From Rhodopseudomonas sp. BAL398 (GTDB lineage Bacteria; Pseudomonadota; Alphaproteobacteria; Rhizobiales; Xanthobacteraceae), in contig NZ_CP133111.1 in assembly GCF_033001325.1 (NCBI RefSeq), forward strand, positions 5,751,001-5,815,000: 64,000 nucleotides of DNA. Reading direction: 5' to 3'. Below the pieces are notes generated by a model. That model was not told where the DNA came from. It did not search any database and worked only from the letters and a program-made list of their open reading frames with translations. Shown in pieces: positions 39,549-50,707 of the stretch. Within the stretch, counting starts at the first letter, position 1. Each line of letters opens with the position of its first letter. A program made the translations under genes and the position numbers.

Positions 39549-40294
39549 GCGTTGAGACCGAAACCCGCCCGGCCGAGGCCGGCTCCGCCGAGCCGTTCTT
39601 CTCCTGCCGTGGCATCGACGCCTATTATGGCGACAGCTATATCGTGCAGAATGTGTCGTTCTCGCTCAACAAGGGCGAGATCCTGGCGCTGCTCGGCCGC
39701 AACGGCGCCGGCAAGACCTCGACGCTGCGCGCCATCGCCCGGGCTTCGACGCCGGTGCTGCACAGCGGTGAAATCATGCTCGACGGCGTCAAGCTGCACG
39801 GCAAGCCGAATTACGTCGCGGCCGAGGCCGGCGTGCAACTGGTCCAGGAAGATCGCCGCATCATTCCGGGCATGACGGTCGAACAGAACCTGCAACTGGC
39901 GATCATCTCGGGCAGCATCGGCTGGTCGTTCGAGCGGATCTACGAGCTGTTTCCGCGGTTGGCAGAGCGCCGCAAGCAGGAGGGCGTGACGCTGTCCGGC
40001 GGCGAGCAGCAGATGCTCGCCATCGCCCGCGCGCTGGCCCGCGATCTCAAGCTGCTGCTGCTCGACGAGCCCTATGAGGGACTGGCGCCGGTGATCCGCC
40101 AGGATATCGCCCGGGCGCTGAAGGAAGTCCGCGCCGCCGGCATTACCAGCATCATTGTCGAACAGAACGCGGTGGCGGCGTTGCAGCTGTCCGACCGCGC
40201 CGTGATCCTCGACACCGGCGAAGTGGTGTTCGACGGCTCGGCGCAATTCGTTCTCGACAGCGAGGATCTGCGTCACCGCTATCTGGCGATCTGA
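39545..40294 (+). CDS. livF: ABC transporter ATPase, LivF family
   Basis: The 249-residue ATPase has Walker A GRNGAGKTS, signature VTLSGGEQQMLAIARAL, Walker B LLLLDEPYEGLAPVI and switch IIVEQNAVAAL, all LivF features. It forms the ATP-hydrolysing pair with LivG. It is the last gene of the importer operon. Confidence 0.93.
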   Translation: MSVETETRPAEAGSAEPFFSCRGIDAYYGDSYIVQNVSFSLNKGEILALLGRNGAGKTSTLRAIARASTPVLHSGEIMLDGVKLHGKPNYVAAEAGVQLVQEDRRIIPGMTVEQNLQLAIISGSIGWSFERIYELFPRLAERRKQEGVTLSGGEQQMLAIARALARDLKLLLLDEPYEGLAPVIRQDIARALKEVRAAGITSIIVEQNAVAALQLSDRAVILDTGEVVFDGSAQFVLDSEDLRHRYLAI

Positions 40295-42492
<2,198 letters not shown>

Positions 42493-42500
<8 letters not shown>

Positions 42501-42831
42501 CGAATTCGAAGCCCCCGCGGCGAAGCCGCAACCCACGCTCGGCGAACAGGTCGGTGCCAAGGCGGCGCGCAAGCTGAAGGCGCGGCGGCACGCCGAGCGG
42601 GGCATCTGGTTCGGTCTCGGGATGATGGGGCTGATTGGCTGGTCGGTGGCGGTGCCGACCCTGCTCGGCGCGGCGCTCGGCCTGTGGCTCGACCGGCATT
42701 TTCCGAGCCGTCATGGTTGGACCCTGGCGCTGCTGGTGGCCGGGCTGTGCATCGGCTGTTTCAATGCCTGGTACTGGGTCGCCAATCAGGACAAGGCGAT
42801 CCGCGAGGAGCAGGATGATGACAATGAATGA
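42493..42831 (+). CDS. atpQ: N-type ATPase accessory subunit AtpQ (AtpI-like)
   Basis: The 112-residue protein starts with GTG at 42493 and has a charged N-terminus and two membrane helices (IWFGLGMMGLIGWSVAVPTLLG and LALLVAGLCIGCFNAWYW, written here in part). It corresponds to the AtpQ/AtpI-like assembly protein found only in N-ATPase operons. It ends with an acidic tail EEQDDDNE. Confidence 0.85.
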
Positions 42832-43138
42832 ACTGCTGCCATTGCTGCTTGCCGGCATCGCTGGCTTGGCGCTCGGCGGTTTTTTCTTCGGCGGGCTGTG
42901 GTGGACGGTACGCAAGGTGGTGTCGTCGCCGCGGCCGGCGCTGTGGGTGTTCGGCAGCCTGCTGCTGCGAATGGCGATCGCCTTGTGCGGATTCTATCTG
43001 GTGTCGGGCGGAGACTGGCAGCGGCTGCTGAGTTGTCTCGTTGGATTCACGATCGCGCGCTTTGCCGTCACCCGGCTGACGCGGGGAGCGGGCGACGCCC
43101 GGTCCGGCGTCGCCAAGGAGGCCGGCTATGCGCCTTAG
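42818..43138 (+). CDS. atpR: N-type ATPase accessory subunit AtpR
   Basis: The protein has three hydrophobic segments (LLPLLLAGIAGLALGGFFFG, FGSLLLRMAIALCGFYLV, LLSCLVGFTIARFAV) with arginines in the second and third; family analyses propose that AtpR arginines contact the c-ring carboxylates. GAGGAG (42805-42810) best fits ATG 42818, but 42815 and 42824 are in frame. The frame upstream of that lies in atpQ. It overlaps atpB by 11 bases. Confidence 0.82.
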   Translation: MTMNELLPLLLAGIAGLALGGFFFGGLWWTVRKVVSSPRPALWVFGSLLLRMAIALCGFYLVSGGDWQRLLSCLVGFTIARFAVTRLTRGAGDARSGVAKEAGYAP

Positions 43139-43823
43139 TCCCGATCAAATCATCTTCTGGCAAGTTGGATTCTTCAAGATCAACGGCACCATCGCGTTTA
43201 CCTGGATGCTGATGCTGGTGCTGGTGGGGGGATCGATGCTGATCACCCGCAACCTGTCCACCGGACTCGAACGCTCGCGCTGGCAGGCGATGCTGGAAAT
43301 CATCGTGATCGGCATCGAAAAGCAGATCGAGGACGTCGGCCTGCGCCATCCGAGGCGCTATATCGGCTTTCTCGGCACGTTGTTTTTGTTGATCGCCGCC
43401 GCCACCCTCTCCAGCCTGATTCCCGGCTTCGAGCCGCCGACCGGGTCGCTGTCGACCACGGCGGCGCTGGCGCTGTGCGTATTCGTGGTGGTGCCGTATT
43501 TCGGCGTCCGCGAGCAGGGCCTTGGCGGCTATCTGAAATCCTATATCGAGCCGACCTTCATCATGTTGCCGTTCAACATCATCAGCGAGGCGTCGCGGAC
43601 CCTGGCGCTGGCGGTTCGCCTGTTCGGCAACATGATGAGCGGCGCGATGATCCTCGCCATCCTGCTGACCATCACGCCGTTCGTATTTCCGATCGCGATG
43701 AGCGCGCTCGGACTGCTGACCGGCATGGTGCAGGCTTACATTTTCAGCATTCTCGCCGCGGTCTATATCGCCTCCGCCACGCGCGTCAGCTCGTCCCGAC
43801 ACGAGCCCGACGCGTCGCGCTGA
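43128..43823 (+). CDS. atpB: N-type ATPase a subunit
   Basis: The 231-residue membrane protein provides the ion half-channels. The essential stator arginine is Arg164 in LAVRLFGNMMSGAM. GYLKSYIEPTFIMLPFNIISE, in part, and a C-terminal helix AYIFSILAAVYIASAT complete the a-subunit pattern. It is followed by atpE after 30 bases with AAAGGA before the start. Confidence 0.93.
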   Translation: MRLSPDQIIFWQVGFFKINGTIAFTWMLMLVLVGGSMLITRNLSTGLERSRWQAMLEIIVIGIEKQIEDVGLRHPRRYIGFLGTLFLLIAAATLSSLIPGFEPPTGSLSTTAALALCVFVVVPYFGVREQGLGGYLKSYIEPTFIMLPFNIISEASRTLALAVRLFGNMMSGAMILAILLTITPFVFPIAMSALGLLTGMVQAYIFSILAAVYIASATRVSSSRHEPDASR

Positions 43824-43853
43824 GGCGCCAACTTACCTCTCAAAGGACATGTC

Positions 43854-44135
43854 ATGGATAGTGTCACGCTTATTGCCATCGCCTCGATCGTCACCGCCGG
43901 CCTGACGATCGCTGTGGGCAGCATCGGTCCCTCGCTCGGCGAAGGCCGCGCGGTCGCCACCGCCTTGAGTTCCTTGGCGCAGCAGCCCGATGCGGCGTCG
44001 ACCATTACCCGGACCCTGTTCGTGGGCCTGGCGATGATCGAATCCGTGGCGATCTACTGCTTTGTGGTGTCGATGATTTTGATCTTCGCCAATCCGTTCT
44101 GGAATCACGTCATCGCCCAGGCCGCCGGGAAGTAG
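43854..44135 (+). CDS. atpE: N-type ATPase c subunit, two-carboxylate type
   Basis: The 93-residue hairpin protein forms the rotor ring. The ion-binding carboxylate of helix 2 is Glu63 with Ser64 in AMIESVAIY. Helix 1 carries Glu30 in GPSLGEGRA, where the sodium-binding Ilyobacter subunit has Gln32. So each hairpin holds two acidic residues. A Burkholderia N-type ring of this kind is reported to be a 17-mer and proton-specific. The ion used here is therefore uncertain, with H+ more likely than Na+. Confidence 0.93.
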   Translation: MDSVTLIAIASIVTAGLTIAVGSIGPSLGEGRAVATALSSLAQQPDAASTITRTLFVGLAMIESVAIYCFVVSMILIFANPFWNHVIAQAAGK

Positions 44136-44137
44136 CC

Positions 44138-45058
44138 ATGCTGATCGATTGGTTCACGGTCGCGGCGCAGGCGCTGAATTTCGTCATCCTGGTGTGGCTG
44201 TTGAAGCGGTTTTTGTACAAGCCGATCCTCGACGCGCTGGATGCGCGCGAGAATAGGATCGCCGCCGAACTGGCGGACGCCGCCGCCAAGCAGGCCGAGG
44301 CGCAACAGGAGCGCGATCAGTTTCAGCGCAAGAATGACGAGTTCGATCAGGCCCGTGCGGCGCTGCTCGGCAAGGCGACGGACGAGGCCAAGGCCGAGCG
44401 CCAGCGTCTGTTCGAGGCCGCGCGCACCGCCGCCGAGGCGTTGAGCCGCAAGCGCCAGGAGACGCTGCGCAACGATGCCGAAAATCTCAACCAGGCGATC
44501 GTTCGCCGCACCCAGCAAGAGGTGTTCGCGATCGCCCGCAAGGCGCTGGCCGACCTGGCCGGGGCCAGCCTGGAGCAGCGCATGGTGGAGGTGTTCGTGC
44601 GCAAGCTGGGCGCGCTCGACGCCGAGGTGAAGGACGGGCTGGCCCAGGCGCTGGCGTCGTCGTCGGAGCCGGCGCTGCTGCGCAGCGCCTTCGATCTGCC
44701 CGCCGAGCAACAGGCGACATTGCAGCAGGCGCTCAACGACAGCTTTGGCGGCGACATCAAGCTTCGCTACGAAACCGCGCCGGATCTGGTCAGCGGCATC
44801 GAATTTTCGACCAGCGGTCAGAAGCTGGCCTGGAGCATTGCCGATTATCTGGTGTCGCTGGAAGAGGGCATCGGCGAACTTCTGAAGGCCAAGGCAGCGC
44901 CGGAGACCACGACGGAGCCCAAAACCGAGGCCAAGGTCGAACCCAAATCGGAACTCAAGTCCGAGCCCAAGGTTGCGTCAAAGGACCAAGCCGTCGCGAC
45001 GCCCGCCAAGCCGGCGACGCGATCGCGAAAGACCAAGACCGGATCGAAGCAGCAATGA
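44138..45058 (+). CDS. atpF: N-type ATPase b subunit with delta-like C-terminal domain
   Basis: The 306-residue protein is about twice the normal b length. Residues 1-25 are a membrane helix, 25-140 a charged coiled coil ([17 protein letters not shown]), and about 150-250 resembles the delta/OSCP C-terminal domain (ELxxAL... [20 protein letters not shown], in part). The last 50 residues are a Lys/Glu/Pro/Thr low-complexity tail. No separate atpH gene exists here, so this fusion probably replaces delta as the stator link. It overlaps atpA by four bases. Confidence 0.9.
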   Translation: MLIDWFTVAAQALNFVILVWLLKRFLYKPILDALDARENRIAAELADAAAKQAEAQQERDQFQRKNDEFDQARAALLGKATDEAKAERQRLFEAARTAAEALSRKRQETLRNDAENLNQAIVRRTQQEVFAIARKALADLAGASLEQRMVEVFVRKLGALDAEVKDGLAQALASSSEPALLRSAFDLPAEQQATLQQALNDSFGGDIKLRYETAPDLVSGIEFSTSGQKLAWSIADYLVSLEEGIGELLKAKAAPETTTEPKTEAKVEPKSELKSEPKVASKDQAVATPAKPATRSRKTKTGSKQQ

Positions 45059-46620
45059 CCGCCGCGCCCGACAGCCTGCAGACCGTATTCGACCGCGCCT
45101 TCACCGAAATCGGCGCGGCGCGCGCGGCGTTTGCGCCCAAGCTGACCCCGCACGAAGTCGGCAGGGTGGTCAGTATCGCCACCGGCATCGCCAAAGTCTC
45201 CGGGCTTCCCGGCGTCGGATTCGAGGAATTGGTGGCGTTTCCCGGCGGCGTGCTCGGCATCGCCTTCAATGTCGACGAGGACGAAATCGGCGTGGTGCTG
45301 CTCGGTGACTATTGGCACCTGAACGCCGGCGACGAGGTGCGGCGCACCGGCCGGGTGATGGATGTGCTGGTCGGCGACGGATTGCTGGGGCGGGTGATCG
45401 ATCCGCTCGGCCGGCCGCTCGACGGCAATGGCACGGTCGCGGCCGCCGGGCGGCGGCCGATCGAACGCCCTGCGCCGGCGATCATGGATCGTGCGCCGGT
45501 CACGGTGCCGCTGCAGACCGGGCTGAAGGTGATCGACGCGCTGATTCCGGTTGGCCGCGGCCAGCGCGAACTGATCCTCGGCGATCGCCAGACCGGCAAG
45601 ACCGCGATCGCGATCGACACCATCCTCAACCAGCGCGGCAAGGATGTTCTGTGCATCTATTGCGCGATCGGCCAGCGCGCCTCGTCGGTGGCCAAGACGG
45701 TGGCGACGCTGCGCCAGCATGACGCGATGGACTACACCGTCCTGGTCGTCACCGAAGGCAATGATCCGCCCGGGCTGGCTTACATCGCGCCCTATGCGGC
45801 AACGTCGATCGGCGAATATTTCATGGAGCAGGGCCGCGACGTGCTGGTGGTCTATGATGATCTGACCCATCATGCGCGCGCCTATCGCGAATTGTCGCTG
45901 CTGCTGCGCCGGCCGCCCGGCCGCGAGGCGTTTCCCGGCGATATCTTCTATATTCACTCGCGGCTGCTGGAACGCGCGACGCATCTGCGCCCCGAACTCG
46001 GCGGCGGCTCGCTGACCGCGCTGCCGATCATCGAGACCGAGGCGCAGAACATCTCGGCCTATATTCCGACCAATCTGATCTCGATCACCGACGGCCAGAT
46101 CTATCTGTCGCCGTCCTTGTTCGAGCTGGGCGTGCTGCCCGCCGTCGATGTCGGAAAATCCGTGTCGCGGGTCGGCGGCAAGGCGCAGCGCGCCGCCTAT
46201 CGGGCGGTGGCGGGCGATCTCAAGCTGGCCTATGCGCAGTTCGAGGAGCTGGAGACCTTTGCCCGGTTCGGCGCGCGGCTGGATGACGACACCCGCAAGA
46301 CCATCGCGCATGGACGGCGGATCCGGGCCTGTCTGAAGCAGCCGGAGTTTTCGCCGGTCGCGGTGCCGGCGCAGATCGCCGTGCTGCTGGCGCTGACCGC
46401 CGGATTGTTCGACGGCATCGCGCTCGATCGGATGATCGATGCGCAAAACGCGGTGCAGCAGGCGGCGGCCAACATCCCGGCGGAGATCGCGGCGCGTTTC
46501 GACAGCGCCGCCAAATTGGGCGACGCCGACCGCGAGGCGATCATCGAACTTGCCCGCCAGGCGCTGGCGCCGTTGCAGCCGGATGCCAGCGCGGCCCGGG
46601 CGGCGGACCAGCAGCCATGA
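45055..46620 (+). CDS. atpA: N-type ATPase alpha subunit
   Basis: The 521-residue subunit has Walker [25 protein letters not shown] and the arginine-finger region [10 protein letters not shown], with the alpha-type [10 protein letters not shown]. It pairs with atpD in the catalytic head. The start overlaps the atpF stop, and the stop overlaps the atpG start, each by four bases. Confidence 0.94.
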   Translation: MTAAPDSLQTVFDRAFTEIGAARAAFAPKLTPHEVGRVVSIATGIAKVSGLPGVGFEELVAFPGGVLGIAFNVDEDEIGVVLLGDYWHLNAGDEVRRTGRVMDVLVGDGLLGRVIDPLGRPLDGNGTVAAAGRRPIERPAPAIMDRAPVTVPLQTGLKVIDALIPVGRGQRELILGDRQTGKTAIAIDTILNQRGKDVLCIYCAIGQRASSVAKTVATLRQHDAMDYTVLVVTEGNDPPGLAYIAPYAATSIGEYFMEQGRDVLVVYDDLTHHARAYRELSLLLRRPPGREAFPGDIFYIHSRLLERATHLRPELGGGSLTALPIIETEAQNISAYIPTNLISITDGQIYLSPSLFELGVLPAVDVGKSVSRVGGKAQRAAYRAVAGDLKLAYAQFEELETFARFGARLDDDTRKTIAHGRRIRACLKQPEFSPVAVPAQIAVLLALTAGLFDGIALDRMIDAQNAVQQAAANIPAEIAARFDSAAKLGDADREAIIELARQALAPLQPDASAARAADQQP

Positions 46621-47519
46621 GCGACACCGTCGAGGGGCTTCGCCGCAAGATCAGCAGCGCCGGGGATCTGCAGTCGGTGGTCCGCACCATGAAGGCGCTG
46701 GCGGCCTCCAGCATCGGCCAATACGAGAATTCGGTGCGCGCATTGAGCGATTATTATCGCACGGTCGAGCTCGGCCTCGGGGTGTGCTTCCGCGACCTCG
46801 TGCCGGTGGCTGCCGAGCCGGCGACGCCCCGGCCCGCCGATGTGGTCGGCGCCATCGTGTTCGGCTCCGATCAGGGATTGGTCGGACAGTTCAACGATCT
46901 GGTCGCGGACCACGCCATCAAGGCGCTGGCGGCGCTGCCTGGCGAGGTTCATGTCTGGGCGGTCGGCGAACGGGTTCACGCGCGCCTGGCGGATGCCGGG
47001 CTGCCGCTGGTCGGGTTGCTGGCGGTGCCCGGCTCGGTTGGGGCCATCACCCCGCTGGTGGCCGAGCTGCGGATCGAAACCGATGCGCGGCTGCCGCGCG
47101 ATGACGGCGCCAGCCTGTGGGTGTTCCACAACCAGCCATTGTCGGGCTCGCTGTATCAGCCGGTCGGCCGCCGTTTGCTGCCACTCGATGCGCAATGGCA
47201 GCGCGGGCTGGCGAAGCTCGCCTGGCCGAGCGGAAACCTGCCGGAGGTGCTGGGTGGCGTGGCGACCTTGAAGGCGCTGATCGGCGAGTATCTGTTCATC
47301 TCGCTGTTCCGGGCCTGCGCCGAGTCACTGGCCAGCGAGAACGCCAGCCGGCTGGCGGCGATGCAACGCGCCGACAAGAACATCAGGGATCTGCTGGATC
47401 ATCTGCATGGCGCCTTCCACCAGCTGCGCCAGAGCAGCATTGACGAGGAGTTGTTCGACGTGATCTCAGGGTTCGACGCCTTGGGCGGCGCGCGGCAGCA
47501 TCGAAAGGAATCAAGATGA
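46617..47519 (+). CDS. atpG: N-type ATPase gamma subunit
   Basis: The 300-residue central stalk has a divergent gamma pattern: [25 protein letters not shown] at the N-terminus, [12 protein letters not shown] in the middle and, at the C-terminus, [20 protein letters not shown] and [17 protein letters not shown]. It is shorter in conserved blocks than the housekeeping gamma, as expected for N-ATPases. Its stop overlaps the start of the PPK2 gene by four bases, so the kinase gene is translationally coupled to the ATPase operon. Confidence 0.92.
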   Translation: MSDTVEGLRRKISSAGDLQSVVRTMKALAASSIGQYENSVRALSDYYRTVELGLGVCFRDLVPVAAEPATPRPADVVGAIVFGSDQGLVGQFNDLVADHAIKALAALPGEVHVWAVGERVHARLADAGLPLVGLLAVPGSVGAITPLVAELRIETDARLPRDDGASLWVFHNQPLSGSLYQPVGRRLLPLDAQWQRGLAKLAWPSGNLPEVLGGVATLKALIGEYLFISLFRACAESLASENASRLAAMQRADKNIRDLLDHLHGAFHQLRQSSIDEELFDVISGFDALGGARQHRKESR

Positions 47520-48385
47520 AAATCAACACCAAGGACTTTCGCGTCGGGGAGGGCGATCACGTCAAGCTCGACAAATGGCCGACCAAGGTGAAGCCGGTCT
47601 ACAAGTCCAAGGAGCACTACGAGACCATGCTCGCCGAACAGGTCGCGGAGCTCAGCAAGCAGCAGCAGCTGCTCTATGCGTCCGATAGCCATGCCATTCT
47701 GCTGATCTTCCAGGCGATGGACGCAGCCGGCAAGGATGGCGCGATCCGCCATGTGATGTCGGGCGTCAATCCGCAGGGATGCCAGGTGTTCAGCTTCAAA
47801 CATCCCAGCGCCGCGGAGCTCGAACACGATTTTCTCTGGCGCACCACGCGCGCTTTGCCCGAGCGCGGCCGGATCGGAATCTTTAACCGCTCCTATTACG
47901 AGGAGGTGCTGATCGTCCGTGTCCATCCGGATATTCTGCGCAGCGAATCGATTCCGGAGACGCCGCATCACGACAAGAAACTCTGGGAGGGGCGCTATCG
48001 CTCGATCGTCGACATGGAAAGACACCTGCAAGCCAACGGCACGCGGATCGTCAAATTCTTTCTGCATCTGTCGAAGGATGAGCAGCGCAAGCGGTTCCTG
48101 GCGCGGATCGACGACCCCGACAAGAACTGGAAGTTCAGCGAGGCCGACATCGAGGAGCGCAAATACTGGAAGGACTACATGAAGGCCTATGAACACTGCC
48201 TCAGCGAGACCAGCACCGAGCACGCGCCATGGTATGTCGTGCCGGCGGACGACAAGGAAAATGCCCGCCTGATTGTCTCCGAGGTGATCGTCGACGCGCT
48301 GCAATCGCTCAAGATGAGCTATCCGAAAACCACCCCCGCGCGCCACAAGGAACTGCTCAAACTCCGCAAGGAATTGGTGAAGTAG
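47516..48385 (+). CDS. ppk2: Polyphosphate kinase 2 (PPK2)
   Basis: PPK2 enzymes transfer phosphate between polyphosphate and nucleotides. The 289-residue protein has the PPK2 Walker [28 protein letters not shown] with Walker B, and the lid region [23 protein letters not shown] [19 protein letters not shown]. Length fits a single-domain enzyme; whether ADP or AMP is the acceptor cannot be decided here. It overlaps atpG by four bases, so it is the tenth gene of the N-ATPase operon. Two hairpins follow. Confidence 0.93.
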   Translation: MKINTKDFRVGEGDHVKLDKWPTKVKPVYKSKEHYETMLAEQVAELSKQQQLLYASDSHAILLIFQAMDAAGKDGAIRHVMSGVNPQGCQVFSFKHPSAAELEHDFLWRTTRALPERGRIGIFNRSYYEEVLIVRVHPDILRSESIPETPHHDKKLWEGRYRSIVDMERHLQANGTRIVKFFLHLSKDEQRKRFLARIDDPDKNWKFSEADIEERKYWKDYMKAYEHCLSETSTEHAPWYVVPADDKENARLIVSEVIVDALQSLKMSYPKTTPARHKELLKLRKELVK

Positions 48386-48397
48386 GTTTGCGCGGCG

Positions 48398-48421
48398 GCG
48401 CTCGGTCATGAAGCCGAGCGC
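48398..48421. terminator. Hairpin after ppk2
   Basis: GCGCTCGG (48398-48405), loop TCATGAAG, CCGAGCGC (48414-48421) is a perfect 8-bp stem 13 bases after the ppk2 stop. AAAG follows instead of a T-run, so it is a weak terminator or an end-protecting stem. Confidence 0.5.
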
Positions 48422-48443
48422 AAAGCGGTGCTATGCGATACTC

Positions 48444-48480
48444 CCGGATGCGATCGCCGCGCGAGCGCGGTCGCATCCGG
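48444..48480. other. Long two-part hairpin before fabI
   Basis: CCGGATGCGA (48444-48453) pairs perfectly with TCGCATCCGG (48471-48480). Inside, CCGCG (48457-48461) pairs with CGCGG (48466-48470) around loop CGAG, leaving a three-base bulge TCG on one side. No T-run follows. It lies 46 bases before the fabI start and could end the N-ATPase transcript or fold in the fabI leader. Confidence 0.55.
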
Positions 48481-48525
48481 CTGTTATGCAAGATGATGCC
48501 CACCAAAATGCAATCGGAAGAAATC

Positions 48526-49287
48526 ATGTCGCTTCAAGGCAAGAGGGGATTGATCGTCGGAATCGCCAATGAGCACAGCATCGCCTATGGCTGCGCCAAG
48601 GTGCTTGCCGATGCCGGCGCAGAACTGGCGATCACCTATCTGAACGACAAGGCCAAGCCCTACGTCGCGCCGCTGGCCGACCAGCTCGCATGCCCGATCC
48701 TGGTGCCCTGCGACGTGCGCGAGCCGGGCCAGCTCGAAGCGGTGTTCGCGGAAATCGAAAAGCGCTGGGGCAGGCTGGATTTCCTGCTGCATTCGATCGC
48801 CTATGCGCCGCGGGACGATCTGCACGGCCGCGTGGTCGATTGCTCGCAGGCCGGGTTCGCCGAGGCGATGGATGTGTCGTGCCATTCCTTCATCCGAATG
48901 GCGCGGCTGGCCGAGCCGCTGATGGCGCAAGGTGGATGCCTGCTGACCGTCACCTTCTATGGCTCCGAAAAGGTGGTCGAGGATTACAATCTGATGGGGC
49001 CGGTGAAGGCCGCGCTGGAAAGTTCGGTGCGCTATATGGCGGTCGAACTCGGCGCCAAGCGGATCCGGGTGCACGCCCTGTCGCCCGGGCCGCTGAAGAC
49101 CCGCGCCGCCTCGGGCATCGCGCGGTTCGACGAGTTGCTGGAGCGGGCGCGCGCGCGCACCCCCGAGCACCGGCTGGTGTCGATCGAAGACGTCGGCAAT
49201 CTCGCGGCCTTTCTGGTGAGCGACGGCGCAAGCGCGTTGACCGGCAACATCGCCTATATCGATGCCGGCTATCATATCGTCGGCTGA
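48526..49287 (+). CDS. fabI: Enoyl-ACP reductase, FabI type
   Basis: The 253-residue SDR enzyme reduces enoyl-ACP with NADH. It has the FabI nucleotide motif LIVGIANEHSIAYG, HSIAYAPRDDLHG, and catalytic Tyr154 and Lys161 in DYNLMGPVKAAL. Where E. coli FabI has Tyr146 next to the site, this protein has Phe144 (TFYGSEK), so triclosan response may differ. The ATG at 48526 begins the conserved MSLQGKRGLIVG; earlier in-frame ATGs (48433, 48508) are less likely. It starts a cluster with a hydratase-transacylase and acetate kinase, which suggests a special metabolic role rather than housekeeping fatty acid synthesis. Confidence 0.88.
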   Translation: MSLQGKRGLIVGIANEHSIAYGCAKVLADAGAELAITYLNDKAKPYVAPLADQLACPILVPCDVREPGQLEAVFAEIEKRWGRLDFLLHSIAYAPRDDLHGRVVDCSQAGFAEAMDVSCHSFIRMARLAEPLMAQGGCLLTVTFYGSEKVVEDYNLMGPVKAALESSVRYMAVELGAKRIRVHALSPGPLKTRAASGIARFDELLERARARTPEHRLVSIEDVGNLAAFLVSDGASALTGNIAYIDAGYHIVG

Positions 49288-49312
49288 TGTCGCAACGCTG
49301 CGGGAGCTGGAG

Positions 49313-50707
49313 ATGGAGCAGATCGAGAACCGCACCTTCGACGAGATTCGGGTGGGAGACACTGCGAGTCTGGTTCGGACGCTGAGCTACCAGGACATCG
49401 AACTGTTCGCGATCATGTCGGGCGACGTCAATCCGATGCATGTCGACGCCGATTTCGCCAAGAGCGATCAGTTTCATCAGGTCATCGCCCATGGGATGTG
49501 GGGCGGGGCGCTGATCTCGACGCTGCTCGGCACCCAATTGCCGGGTCCGGGCACTATCTATTTGGATCAGTCGCTGCGTTTCCGCCATCCGGTGCGGCTC
49601 GGCGATACCGTCACCGTGACGGTGCAGGTGACCGAGAAGGCCGAGACCAAGCACAAGGTGCTGCTCGACTGCCGCGCCACCAACCAGCGCGGCGAGGAGG
49701 TGATCGTCGGCATTGCCGAAGTGATCGCGCCGCTGGAAAAGATCTCGCGGCCGCGGGTGCTGCTGCCCGAGGTCGATCTGCATCGCAGCGGCCGGCGCTA
49801 TGAGCGCCTGATCGATATGACCAAAGGGCTTGCGCCGATCCGCACCGCGGTGGTGCACCCGGTCGACGCGCCGTCGCTGCTGGGCGCCATCGACGCCGCC
49901 CGAGCCGGGCTGATCGTGCCGGTGCTGATCGGTCCGGAGCCGAAGATCCGCGCCGCCGCCGCCCAGGCCGGACTCGATCTGGCGGCTTACGACATCGTCG
50001 CCACCGCCCACAGCGACGCCGCGGCGGCGGCCGCGGTGGCGATGGCGCGCGCCGGCCAGGTCGACGCGCTGATGAAGGGGGCGCTGCATACCGATGAATT
50101 GATGCGCGCGGTGGTCGATCACGATCTCGGCCTGCGCACCGATCGGCGCATCAGCCACGTCTATGCGATCGACGCGCCGGCCTATCCGCGGGCGCTGCTG
50201 GTCACCGACGCGGCGATCAACATCTATCCGACGCTGGCCGACAAGCGCGACATCATCCAGAACGCGATCGAGCTGGCGCATGCACTCGATATCCCGCAGC
50301 CGCGGGTGGCGATCCTGTCGGCGGTCGAGACCGTGACCGAAAGCATCCGCTCCACCCTCGACGCCGCGGCGCTGTGCAAGATGGCCGATCGCGGCCAGAT
50401 CACCGGCGGCATTCTCGACGGGCCGCTGGCCTTCGACAATGCGGTGTCGATCGAAGCGGCGAAGACCAAGGGGATCGTCTCGCCGGTCGCCGGCCGCGCC
50501 GACATCTTCGTGGTGCCGGATCTGGAGGCCGGCAATATGCTGGCAAAGCAGCTGGAATACCTCGCCGAGGCGGAGGTCGCCGGGATCGTGCTCGGCGCCC
50601 GGGTGCCGATCATCCTGACCAGCCGCGCCGACAAGACGCTGGCGCGGCTCGGCTCCTGCGCGATTGCGCTGCTGCTGGCGCGGCACAAGGCCGGAGCGTT
50701 GCCATGA
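49313..50707 (+). CDS. Bifunctional MaoC enoyl-CoA hydratase / phosphate acyltransferase
   Basis: The 464-residue protein is a two-domain fusion. Residues 1-150 form a MaoC (R)-hydratase hot-dog domain with NRTFDEIRVGDTASL and the active-site block FAIMSGDVNPMHVD plus AHGMWGGALI. Residues 165-464 form a phosphate acetyl/butyryltransferase domain (DMTKGLAPIRTAVVHP, VDALMKGALHTDELM, IPVIL-type end). It could hydrate enoyl-CoA to (R)-3-hydroxyacyl-CoA and convert acyl-CoA with phosphate to acyl-phosphate for the next gene, acetate kinase. The ATG at 49313 follows GGGAG by six bases; ackA overlaps its stop by four bases. Confidence 0.9.
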   Translation: MEQIENRTFDEIRVGDTASLVRTLSYQDIELFAIMSGDVNPMHVDADFAKSDQFHQVIAHGMWGGALISTLLGTQLPGPGTIYLDQSLRFRHPVRLGDTVTVTVQVTEKAETKHKVLLDCRATNQRGEEVIVGIAEVIAPLEKISRPRVLLPEVDLHRSGRRYERLIDMTKGLAPIRTAVVHPVDAPSLLGAIDAARAGLIVPVLIGPEPKIRAAAAQAGLDLAAYDIVATAHSDAAAAAAVAMARAGQVDALMKGALHTDELMRAVVDHDLGLRTDRRISHVYAIDAPAYPRALLVTDAAINIYPTLADKRDIIQNAIELAHALDIPQPRVAILSAVETVTESIRSTLDAAALCKMADRGQITGGILDGPLAFDNAVSIEAAKTKGIVSPVAGRADIFVVPDLEAGNMLAKQLEYLAEAEVAGIVLGARVPIILTSRADKTLARLGSCAIALLLARHKAGALP

